Shown here: in pieces, positions 22,469 to 31,312 of the stretch
How positions within the stretch are numbered: the stretch's first letter is position 1
How the letters are laid out: every line of letters starts with the position of its first letter
NCBI GenBank assembly: GCA_011032825.1
Contig: JAADJZ010000016.1
Location: 124,001-188,000 of the forward strand
Origin: Massariosphaeria phaeospora
Lineage: Eukaryota; Ascomycota; Dothideomycetes; Pleosporales
Length of the DNA stretch: 64,000 bases
Reading direction: 5' to 3'
Notes under the pieces: generated by a model
What the model was told of the DNA's origin: nothing
The model's input: only the letters and a program-made list of their open reading frames with translations
Database searches by the model: none
Made by a program: the position numbers and the translations under genes

Positions 22469-23201
22469 GCTCGTGGTGTAGGTATGGTGCTGGCAACGCA
22501 GACGCGATCCCAAAACTATCCGTACCGCGGAGTGGGTGCGAAAAGACTTGGCGAGGAAAAAGACCGACGAGCCGATATCGATAAAGATGCAGTGGAGCTA
22601 GCCGATTAGACTGTAGCGGCAACCGTAGCGCCACTACGTGCTGACCATGGTTGAGGCGGCGGGAGTCAGACGGAAAAGCGGCTCTGACAGCTCCGATCTG
22701 ATAAGATTGGATTTTCGAGGCGATTCGAGGCTATTTTCAGCATCACCGTCACCGACCGCGGCGATCTACCATCGTGTTGGCGCCTCAACCTCATTATCCA
22801 GATTTCCCGCACCACCCCGCTTGCTCCCTCTTTGTGTGGCGATCGCCGTCGATACGACCTCGGGAGAGGCCTTGTCACAGGCTAAACGTTCACCGTCTCC
22901 TCTTGCAACACGGCAGCGGGATTGGACGCGGATTTCGTCGTTGTGCGTCCCGACTCCCACATATCTACGGGCCGCTGCATACATGAGCAGCAGGTTTTCC
23001 TAGTCCGACGACGTACACCCGAAGTCTCCACACAAGCTCGCGCCCATATCCGATCCCCATGCTACGAGCATATATTGAATACCGACTGTCCTTGCACTCT
23101 CCTCACCGCCTTCCCGACTCACTGCACTCACTCCACTATGAGCGCCCGTTTATGACCCTACACGTCTTCCGGCTCATTCATAATACTAATATCTGTAGGA
23201 C
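22469..23201. other. divergent promoter region, CGR1 / ORT1
   Basis: Between two divergent genes. No gene is seen. Just before the ORT1 start, an ACTAAT branch-like sequence and TCTGTAG (about 23190-23200) suggest a 5' UTR intron that would remove a short upstream frame (ATG at 23137). Confidence 0.45.
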
Positions 23202-24280
23202 ATGGAGATCCAGGCGAGTCCAGTAACGGTGGTGGGGAGTGGGGGCCAACTTCCAAATCCAATCGACGTAGAAGAAGGCCGGGACCGTCCAGCTGAATAC
23301 ACCCATAGCCAGGGAGAAGAGGCATTGAAGGATGTCATATGTGGATCGGTCTCTGGAATCGTGGGAAAGTACATCGAGTACCCTTTTGACACTGTCAAAG
23401 TACGATTGCAGTCCCAGCCAGACCACCTACCGCTACGGTATACCGGACCGCTGGACTGCTTCAAACAGTCCTTGAAGCAGGATGGGTTTATTGGCATATA
23501 CAGAGGAATAAGTGCACCTTTGGTGGGAGCCGCGGTTGAAACGAGCTGTCTGTTCTTCAGTGTGAGTCATGATGCACAGCATCAAGCTTACATAGACGGT
23601 TCTAACAGGTACCATAGTATCGCTTGACTCAGGTTGCTCTCAGAGCCTCTGGCATCTATCCTGACCTCAAGGCGCAACCTGAAAAAGAAATGCCCTACAC
23701 GGCGCTGCTCTACTGTGGAGCACTCTCAGGCGCATTTACCTCACTATTTCTCACACCAATCGAGCTTGTGAAATGCAAGATGCAAGTACCTATGGATAGT
23801 CCTGCGGCCGGTGTTGCGCGACCCGGTATTCTCAGCACCATCGCGTCAATCTATCGCCACCAAGGTCTCGTGGGGTACTGGCATGGGCAACTTGGGACCT
23901 TGATCCGGGAGACGGGAGGTGGCGCAGCATGGTTCGGAGGCTACGAGGGTGTGAAGCTACTCTTCAAGAGGGTTGGCCGTGATTCTTCCATAAAGGATGA
24001 CGAGCTCCCAGTTTACCAAAGAATGGCAGCTGGAGCTGTGGCTGGCATGTCATACAACTTCCTCTTTTATCCCGCCGATACAATCAAGTCGCGAATGCAA
24101 ACCGAAGACGTCAAGCAATTGACTGGGGGAAAATCTACGTTCAGCGCTGTTGGCAAGGCGATCTGGAAACAGCATGGACTGAAGGGCATGTATCGCGGAT
24201 GCGGGACCACTGTTGGCAGATCTATCCCTAGCTCTGCTTTCATCTTCACCATCTATGAAGAGTTGAAGAAGCGCTGGTGA
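23202..24280 (+). CDS. ORT1: mitochondrial ornithine/basic amino acid carrier
   Basis: Two exons, 23202-23561 and 23618-24280, with a 56-bp intron, give 340 residues. Three mitochondrial-carrier repeats are visible, each with the P-x-[DE]-x-x-[KR] signature: [22 protein letters not shown] and [11 protein letters not shown]. Family-specific features match the yeast Ort1/Arg11 and Aspergillus AmcA group: ELVKCKMQ in repeat 2, [20 protein letters not shown], and [11 protein letters not shown] in repeat 3. The protein sits in the inner mitochondrial membrane and exchanges matrix ornithine for cytosolic substrate, linking mitochondrial arginine precursors to the cytosolic arginine pathway. The ~45-residue N-terminal extension before the first carrier repeat is longer than in yeast. 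The start is the first Met in frame after a likely 5' UTR acceptor. Confidence 0.9.
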
Positions 24281-24806
24281 GCGAGCGGTCAAATGTAGCT
24301 CAGCACTTGGATTCTCTTTCGCACGACCCGGATGAAGTATACAAATATATGGGGCAGTCATGATTAGACGGCGTATCGAGGGTTAACTGGATCTGTTTTA
24401 TAGATGATACCAACAGCTCTTATATTTAACAAAAACTATATGGTACTCAAGGCGATAGATGGCTAGGTATTTTAGAGGATACAAGCACGTGCATATCGAA
24501 GAATGGTTAGGTGCGAACGCCTTTCACATGCAGGCCTCTAACCAATCCACATAGCCCTAGATATTGCTAGGTTGCTAAAAGTCACTACCTCCCAAAGTCA
24601 TATCGATCACTCTTTCTCTTTCTCTGCCTCTTTCTCGTACGAACTTACAGCTTGACCCCGCTACCCTTAACTTAAGATTAGCATTGACGTACCTTGTTTA
24701 CTCTATCGATCCTCCCCACTATCTTGTAGGCTACAAAAGTCCGCGCCACGACCCCACTTACAGTCTTTCGTCAAAAACTGTGCTTTCCAATTTCTTCCTA
24801 TTTATC
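24281..24806. other. intergenic region
   Basis: 3' flank of ORT1 and promoter of the next gene. It is AT-rich and pyrimidine-rich near 24600-24640 (TCTTTCTCTTTCTCTGCC). No gene is seen. Confidence 0.5.
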
Positions 24807-25402
24807 ATGACAGTCGTGCTGCTGTTCTGCATTGCCGAGGAAGCCAAGCCTGTACGTTTTCTAGCTAATGGCCTAGAAAGAGCACACAGAGCTAATAGAA
24901 AACACTGTAGTTTATCCATACAATTCTGAGCTTGCCGGAAACCCCCCTCGCGCTTGTCGAACAGCAAGAGTGCCCGAGCGATGAGTCAGGCTTGAGATCC
25001 AAGCTAGCCGACAACGAAGAATTCACCACAGAGTTCGCTGGCGCTTCGGTGGAAGACTGTCAAAAGTGGATACTCAAGCACCAGGACACGGCCATGTTCG
25101 TTGAGCCAAACATCATCGGCATTGCGGATGCGCGCACCGCCAAAGACGGCACCATCTTGATGACGTGGTACCGCGAAATGGAGGGCGAGAACTGCCCCCC
25201 ATACGGCGTACTCCCGCCAGAAGCAGACTCTTGGTGGGACTTCAGAGTCCGTCCTGAACAGGCTCCTAATGTCCTTGCCGACCTCAATTTCGTGGCGCCG
25301 GATGTGACGTTTCCATGGTACTTTGCTCGCAAAGACGAATTCACGGACGAGGACGGGGTGTTTGATGCCGTCAAGGCGGCTCGGACGCTCAAGAAACAAT
25401 GA
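24807..25402 (+). CDS. small protein resembling DUF6924
   Basis: Two exons, 24807-24851 and 24911-25402, joined in frame across a 59-bp intron (GTACGT..ACTGTAG), give 178 residues. The main exon alone has no usable ATG near its 5' end, which is why the short upstream exon is needed. Core segments are NIIGIADARTAKDGTILMTW and WWDFRVRPEQAPNVLADLNF. Their spacing recalls the small DUF6924 domain found in bacteria and fungi (an Asp-rich N-terminal strand, a self-contained ~130-residue fold, and the F-R-V-x-P-x-x-x-x-x-V-x-x-x-L motif). Family membership is an inference from memory. There is no signal peptide or membrane helix and the function is unknown. The first exon (hydrophobic VVLLFCIAEEAKP) is the least certain part. 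Confidence 0.62.
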
Positions 25403-25997
25403 TACCAGTACAGCCGACGCTTGAAGGGTCATGTCGTGTAAATACAACGAGAATTCCATGCCACGCGATCTGAGAGAAGACACCGCGCCATAAGCAATTC
25501 GTCACTGAATATGAGGTAGCTATTCGAACCCACTCAGCTCACATTGAGAACAAATGAGCCTCCCTCGCTATGAGCTGGCGGAAACTTCTCTATCTATAGG
25601 AGCGACCTCAAGATGATAAGCACGTGCATTATTGACATCTCATTTCCCCGTAATGTTCACATGCAAACCACCCCTGGCCCTCTTGTCTGGGCGCGGGACG
25701 AATCGCGTGTGGGGAGATCTGCACCCGGTGACGGAATGCCGAGGGCCAAATGCCATCGCCATCCATCGCGACCGCCCTACATGTAGCGCCCGAGCCGGAC
25801 ACCCTTCGCACATCGCGACCATATGTCAATCCCTTAGGTCTCATCATAGCCGAGTGTTTCTACACTCTGTCCCTCCCGCCTTGTCTGAGCCGAGTTAGAC
25901 GCGGACGTCGCCCTTGAACCGAGGTACGCGCTTGAAGCTTGCCAGCGCTACAGCCTACAAGTCGAGCGGACGACCTCAAAGCCAAAAGGTAGGAGCA
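25403..25997. other. intergenic region with a repeat copy
   Basis: 3' flank of the DUF6924-like gene and promoter of PXMP4. No gene is seen; it contains the third copy of the dispersed repeat (25552-25606). Confidence 0.5.
25552..25606 (-). repeat. dispersed short repeat, copy 3
   Basis: Reverse complement of the copy at 23-69. Read on the minus strand it has GTCGCTCC, an A/T-rich spacer, then AGTTTCCGCCAGCTCATAGC and a GAGGCTCATTT end. On its downstream side a GGGTTCGAATAG sequence resembles a pol III B box, and the core CAGCTCATAGCGG loosely resembles an A box. That resemblance is absent from copy 1. Confidence 0.6.
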
Positions 25998-26957
25998 ATG
26001 GACCGGTTACAAGCGCTCGAGGTAGGCGGACTCGGAGTCCAGGTGTAGCTGCGAGCATGAGGGCTAACTCGGACGCAGGCAGCGCTCGAGAAGATCGTGC
26101 TAGATCCAAAGTATCACGACGTCCTCACGCTCGTGAAAGGAATCCGGAATGGCGTTGTGTACGGCACGAAAGTGCGGTTTCCACATGCGCTGGTGTATGT
26201 TGCCCTATGCGAACAGTGCATTGCGAGTATTCCAGCTGACTCTGTGATCTGGCAGCATGATCTTCCTCTTCCGCTCCGGCTCGTACGTCGCATTTCCCTC
26301 CAGTCCGTCGCATATTGTGGCTTGTCCAGCGACTACATAACATACCTAACAGCACGCGCATGATCTAGACTGCGCTCAAAAGCCTGGCTCGTCTTCAAAG
26401 CCACGCGCCAACACGCCCGCAACCTCGGCCTCTTCGCCCTCGTCTACAAAGCCACCATGCTCTTCCTGCGGCACGCCTCCCCCACGGGCAAAGAGCGCCA
26501 CTACGACGCCTTCCTCGCGGGCCTGCTCGGCGGGTACACCGTCTTCGGCCGCACAATCCACAACTCCGTGTCCCAGCAAATCGTCATCTACGTGTTCGCG
26601 CGCGTGTGTTTGGCGGCTGCGAAGCTGGCCGTGCAGCCGAAGGGCGTGGGCAAGATGGAGGGCGGCGGTGGTGGTCTGGCGTTGCTGGGTGAGGGAAACC
26701 TGAGGAGAGAGCTTGTGCGGAACGGGTGGCCGGTTTTTGCGAGCTTGAGTTGGGCGGCCGTCATGTATCTTTTTAGGTGGCATCCCGAGACTGTGCAGTC
26801 GAGTTTGAGGAGCAGCATGAGTTACATGTGGGTACCCCTTTTCGTTATTTTATACCCTGAACTGCTGTGTTCAGGAGTTTTGCTGATTGGGTGGTGTAGT
26901 TACGTGCAATCGGATGACTGGGACTCGCTGCGGACGTTCATCTGGCATAACAAATGA
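25998..26957 (+). CDS. PXMP4: peroxisomal membrane protein 4 (Pmp24/PXMP4 family)
   Basis: Five exons, 25998-26021, 26079-26194, 26256-26282, 26369-26827 and 26900-26957, give 227 residues. Exon 1 is 24 nt and exon 3 only 27 nt. Both were found by frame continuity: exon 3 supplies MIFLFRSGS, completing ALVMIFLFRSGSLRSK. Diagnostic segments are VKGIRNGVVYGTKVRFPHAL, the FKATRQHARNLGLFALVYKA helix, AFLAGLLGGYTVFG, and a C-terminal W-D-S-L-R-x-F-I-W-H-N-K. Animal PXMP4 and its fungal homologues are multi-spanning peroxisomal membrane proteins related to the Tim17-like fold. Their molecular role is unsettled. A continuous frame through exons 2-3 exists but reads nonsense in the intron, so an unspliced model would lose the conserved FLFRSG block. 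Confidence 0.9.
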
Positions 26958-28367
26958 GCGCTCGGGTCGACTCCAGAGAGAATCAAGATGATGGATGAGG
27001 CGAAGTTAGAAGTACCGATTACTTCATGTATATGACTTTGATACTGTATGATCTAGGGCATTGGCTGTTGCATCATGGACGGCTTGATATTTGGTGTAAC
27101 TACGACGGCGAAGGGCGTTCGCACGATTGTGCCTCGAATGCATGGGCAAGATAATAGACATAGAAAGCATATCTATATCGCCAGTTGTCATGAAACCCTT
27201 CGGCTTCAGTCAAATACTGACCGTCGGGTGGGCTAGTGTATGCTTGGACACTGAAATGCGTCTGCTCGTCCCAACTCACTGCCTAGAGCAAGCAGCGAAG
27301 ATGACTCTCTCGGATCCCTCTGCCTGACACACATTGCAGTGCCGTCTCAAAGCGCCAACAAGCGCGCATTTACACGGCTATGCAAATGACTACCTACCGG
27401 CTTCCAAGATCATCATCCATCCGCCCTATGACGCAAACCGCGGAGAACCCACTCTCAGAAAGTGAAGCAACCCACAACGTGATCTCAGCAACATCCATCC
27501 AAACCTCGAGGCTAAAACCGGAGTAACGACAAGGCTGCGCGGAACCCGCCTATGATGCTCTCTTGCGGAAACAGCTTCTCCGGAACTAAGGCTGAACATG
27601 CTAGATGTAACTCTTTACTAGAGGACTAGCTATCTATTACGTTTATTTTATTTTGTATCTTGCAGAATCAAGTTAACGCTGTGTACATAATTGTAGCTTT
27701 CTATAGTTATATTGCTACTTAAGATAACCCTTTTAGAGGCGCGCAGATTCGTTGCTTTAATTCCAGAAATTCCGTTTCCGTAAGAGAATGCTGCTTCCGA
27801 AATACTGGAGTCGTCGTGGTTCCCTTGCGCCTGGCGCGGTCAGCCCAGTCCGGGTAACATAGGCGGCGAGTAGCGGCGCTCGTACCTAGATTTGGACTTG
27901 TAGCCTCAGGCACGAAGGGCTCGGAAAAGCGATGTCAGATCGCGGATAAGACGTCATAGCGCCTGGTCCCGGTGTGTAAGTTCGAGTAGGTCGTTTAGTG
28001 CCGCTCGGACGGCTAGCTGCGGTATGTGTGACATGTTCGACGTGCGCGGTTGTTGACCGGTACGGAGGGACGGATAGGTGAGGATGTGTCGGTGCCGAAC
28101 GTGGTTAGATGGGACGCTGGATGTGTTCTCCGGTTGGGGGGAGTGCGTGGCGAAAGGTTGTTGGTGAGGTGTCGGGGATTGTGTGTGGTGAATGGCGATG
28201 TTCAAAGAGTCTAGATGATGGAGATGGGGCAAAGGACTCGCGCCCAGGTGACGACGCGGGCGTGTTGGATGTCCCGATGTCCCCGAATCACATGGTCTGG
28301 TGCGTACCTACCTAAGTATGTTGATGTAGGTACGATGTCTTTGGCACTGATGTTCTCTTGCGGTAGG

Positions 28368-28373
28368 TATAAA
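28368..28373 (+). promoter_or_regulatory. TATA box of the orphan gene at 28653
   Basis: TATAAA followed by a C/T-rich stretch (about 28400-28460) typical of fungal transcription start regions. The distance to the start codon is 280 bp, of which 70 bp is a probable 5' UTR intron. Confidence 0.5.
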
Positions 28374-28560
28374 GTCTGACGGTTCGTTCGAACTTCCTAT
28401 CTCCTTCAGCACCAGCTCTACCAACAACTTTTCTTCTTCACCTTTACGATATAGCTTTCTATCCTTGTTGTGTGTGAGCTCTTGTCATAAGAAAGCCATT
28501 GAGCATTGTTAGTCGGTTTTGAGTCTCGTTGGTCCGAGCAGCGCTATACGATACTTCGAG

Positions 28561-28630
28561 GTAAGTATGCTAAACAAGTTAGCCAAGTCTTTGCGTTACT
28601 GATAGTAAAGTTCTGACTCAACATTGACAG
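28561..28630 (+). other. probable 5' UTR intron
   Basis: GTAAGT donor at 28561, a CTGACTCAAC branch-like site and an ATTGACAG acceptor ending at 28630, 22 bp before the start codon. Strong splice signals in front of an unrecognised frame support that frame being a real gene. Confidence 0.6.
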
Positions 28631-28652
28631 CATCCTTATACCAACCTTCAAT

Positions 28653-29309
28653 ATGCCATCATACAACAAAGAAAAAGTCCCGTATCACACAAATCCTGGA
28701 ACGATAACCCCGGATAGGCCACCTCAGTTGAACCAGGCCATCTGCGGTTGCCGATGTGGGTGTGGATGTGCCAATATACGTCAAGGAGGGGATGGCGGCA
28801 ACAGTGATGAAGACATACGGTCTCCCTTGATCGAGTCCGATACCGGTTTGCCATCTAGCCCGAAGAACCCAGAGGAGCATCTTAATGACCAGCAACTCCA
28901 ACCAAATCCATCTCCAGAAACCAACCAAAATATCAACGGAGTATTTGTCAATAGTGCCGAGGGCTTCCAGCTCAGCCGGCTTCGTCTGCATGTGATGGAT
29001 GTCAATAATCTGTCAATCCATCCACATCCGCCATTGAGTCTCCAGGAGGAATATGACGATGTGGCAGAAAGCATGAAGAATGGAGCACGTAGCAGCGACG
29101 AGCGCAGTGCTATATCGTCGGATGCTAGAAGTGTCCGGTGCATGTCTCCTGGGCCTGGGATCGGGGCTTGGGCTGAATACCACTTCTCAGCCAGGCCTCT
29201 CCGACTGACTCCGCAACGCCGGTACTGCCGCGGCCTGGTCTCCTCTCATCTGGTGTTGCGAGATGAAAACGCTTTCATGGATTTCGGAGAAGATCCGCTT
29301 GATGGATGA
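28653..29309 (+). CDS. orphan protein with alternating-cysteine motif
   Basis: One uninterrupted frame of 218 residues behind a TATA box and a probable 5' UTR intron. No domain is recognised. A short N-terminal region holds AICGCRCGCGCANI (about residues 29-42), in which five cysteines alternate with single residues (C-G-C-R-C-G-C-G-C), a pattern seen in metal-thiolate proteins and in palmitoylated clusters. The rest is hydrophilic and Ser/Pro/Asp/Glu-rich, so probably disordered. There is no signal peptide or membrane helix. It is flanked by long gene-free stretches, which fits a fast-evolving lineage-specific gene. Function unknown. Confidence 0.6.
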   Translation: MPSYNKEKVPYHTNPGTITPDRPPQLNQAICGCRCGCGCANIRQGGDGGNSDEDIRSPLIESDTGLPSSPKNPEEHLNDQQLQPNPSPETNQNINGVFVNSAEGFQLSRLRLHVMDVNNLSIHPHPPLSLQEEYDDVAESMKNGARSSDERSAISSDARSVRCMSPGPGIGAWAEYHFSARPLRLTPQRRYCRGLVSSHLVLRDENAFMDFGEDPLDG

Positions 29310-31312
29310 AGAAGGGGTCTTTTGCTTTCTCCTTCCTTGGTTGTTATATTTATGTGGAGTGCTCGATGATGGAATATGGTTGTGGCTACTGTTTCTTGGG
29401 ACGACTGTCTCTCTGGATCTGGTCTGCCATTCAGGCGTTGTTAGTGGTCTGTCGGCGCTTGTCCATTTATGGTAGTGGCCGAAGAATCTACTGTTATCGA
29501 CGGGTTTGAGAGTTGCTTGATCTGGCAGTTTGAGATATATACTACACCCTATGGTTAAGGCTGATGTTGAGCAGTCGTGTTACGAACTTGGTGTTGTTCC
29601 TCTTTATCAAGTTTCTCGTAACGTAAATGGTTCCTACGATAGCTTTAATCTCACCGTTTTCGAGAGGGTGCCTCTACAGCTTCGTGTCGCAGGCTTCAGT
29701 ATGCTGATTCGGCCCCAAAACGTGTTTGCTCGAGCAATTCACCCACCGTGAGTGCCTTTTCGAGTTTCGGTCCGAGCGCCGATTGCGAACCTTGGAACGA
29801 TACGAGTAACCACGTCGATGTCTCGAGCGCCACAGCTGGCATGAGTTTTATTCTTCTACTCAATCAACGTAGGCTCTTCTCAGGTCGAGGCATTTTCTGG
29901 CAGTGCTTCGTTAAATCGGGGTTGGGATCCGGGCGTGCCAGGGCCCGTTGCTGGCCCATGGGCGGCGGCGTTGTTGTGGCATGAATGGAGGCGTTTGAGC
30001 GGCACCCGAATGGCAAAGGGCCAGATGATACGGAGTAGACAGATGGACGATGCGGTGAGGTTGTGCAGAATCGCTGTCGTGGCATGCAGTTGACGGTGGG
30101 CTGATCCGGTGCTGCTGGCCGAATCAGAGCTCGAACGGGGACGCCTCGACGCAGCCACGCATCGTCGTTCTGGCTCGCCGCCTCCCCGCACGGCAGCACG
30201 GCAGCACGGGAAAGCGCACTGGAAGAAAGGTGACTACACAGTACTTGTAGACTACTGGCTCAGTGGCTCGCGCCGAGTCGCACCTCCCGGCCCCGTGGGC
30301 TGACTCCGCCGGCGCATTCCAGCGCCTCCGTCTGCGGCTTCTCCTCAGCATCGTGGTGCGGTGCTGCCAGCTGGACGTCGGAACGCTCCGATGCCCCAGC
30401 TCCTCAGCTGCCCCCCCCTTTTGCCACCTGCAGTCTCCTTTGCACAGCAATTGACCCGGCGCCGCTGGCCGTGGGTTGGCCGTGACACTGGCCTCGTCAG
30501 TCCCCCCTGGGTTCCTCCCTGAACCGAAGCATTGTGCCGCAGAAGACGTCCGTGAGAGCTCAGCATCCTGGCCTCAACAAGAAACAGAAAGACCGCAGCG
30601 CCTCGCCCCCGTCCTCCAGCCCTCGACCATCTCTTGGACACTGTTTCTGATTGATCCAAATCCAAACGACTATTGGCGAACGGTTGCTCCACGCCGCTCC
30701 ACTCGTAGCCACGGAACCATACGTCACCGTGCGTAATCGGCCAACGACCGTACTCAAACCTCGCGCATCTTCACATGAAGCTGTACGTTTCGAGGCCATC
30801 CAACGCGGGCAGCCTCGATAGCTTCGACCGGCATCTGGTGTGGTTGCAGGCGCCTGACGACTACGACTGGTAAGCAATCGCCGCCGTTGCGAACAGTTGC
30901 TGTCTTCGCCCATGCTAACATAGTTTGCCCAGACGTCCTGAAAGTACCGTGAACGAGCCACAAACCAGACCGTCTCTACTTGCTTGGCTCAACTTGAGCT
31001 CTACGATATACACTGCGGCACAAGTAAATGAGCCAGCGCCGGTGGACTGAGGGAGATCGCAAGCACAGGAGTCTCAGGATACCGAGCTAGCAGGAGTCAA
31101 GCTTTGGAATACACAACGCGTAGCCCTCGTACACTTTCGCAGAGATTCCCTGACTCTCCGCGCCAGAGAACGCACTCACTTGCCAAACTTGCAAGTCTGG
31201 CTTGCCTTAGTGCCGAGTAATCGAACGTCCAGCATCACGTCACGCGAGCAGTCTTTGATGGGGCCGATCTTGGACGGATAATCTTGGCCATAAACAGGAG
31301 AACCGCGTAACC
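29310..31312. other. intergenic region
   Basis: 2 kb without a supported gene. Frames of 60-130 codons on both strands between 29.9 and 31.0 kb overlap each other and look like GC-rich chance frames. Confidence 0.5.

Larger units (their letters stand above)
26958..28652. other. gene-poor region with an AT-rich block
   Basis: No convincing gene is seen. An AT-rich block at about 27600-27740 contrasts with its GC-richer surroundings. Next to it, the minus-strand frame 27719-27913 (64 codons) has protein-like composition but no recognised family. These could be the remains of a degenerate element; that is not established. Confidence 0.45.

Noticed and set aside
25515..25600. possible tRNA gene (GGTTCGAA and an AGCTCA-like A box on the minus strand)
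   Set aside because: The T-arm and acceptor stems do not pair. It overlaps the dispersed repeat, so it is at best tRNA-derived.
26097..26363. continuous 88-codon frame in PXMP4
   Set aside because: It runs through two introns. Splicing them restores the conserved FLFRSG block and the downstream frame.
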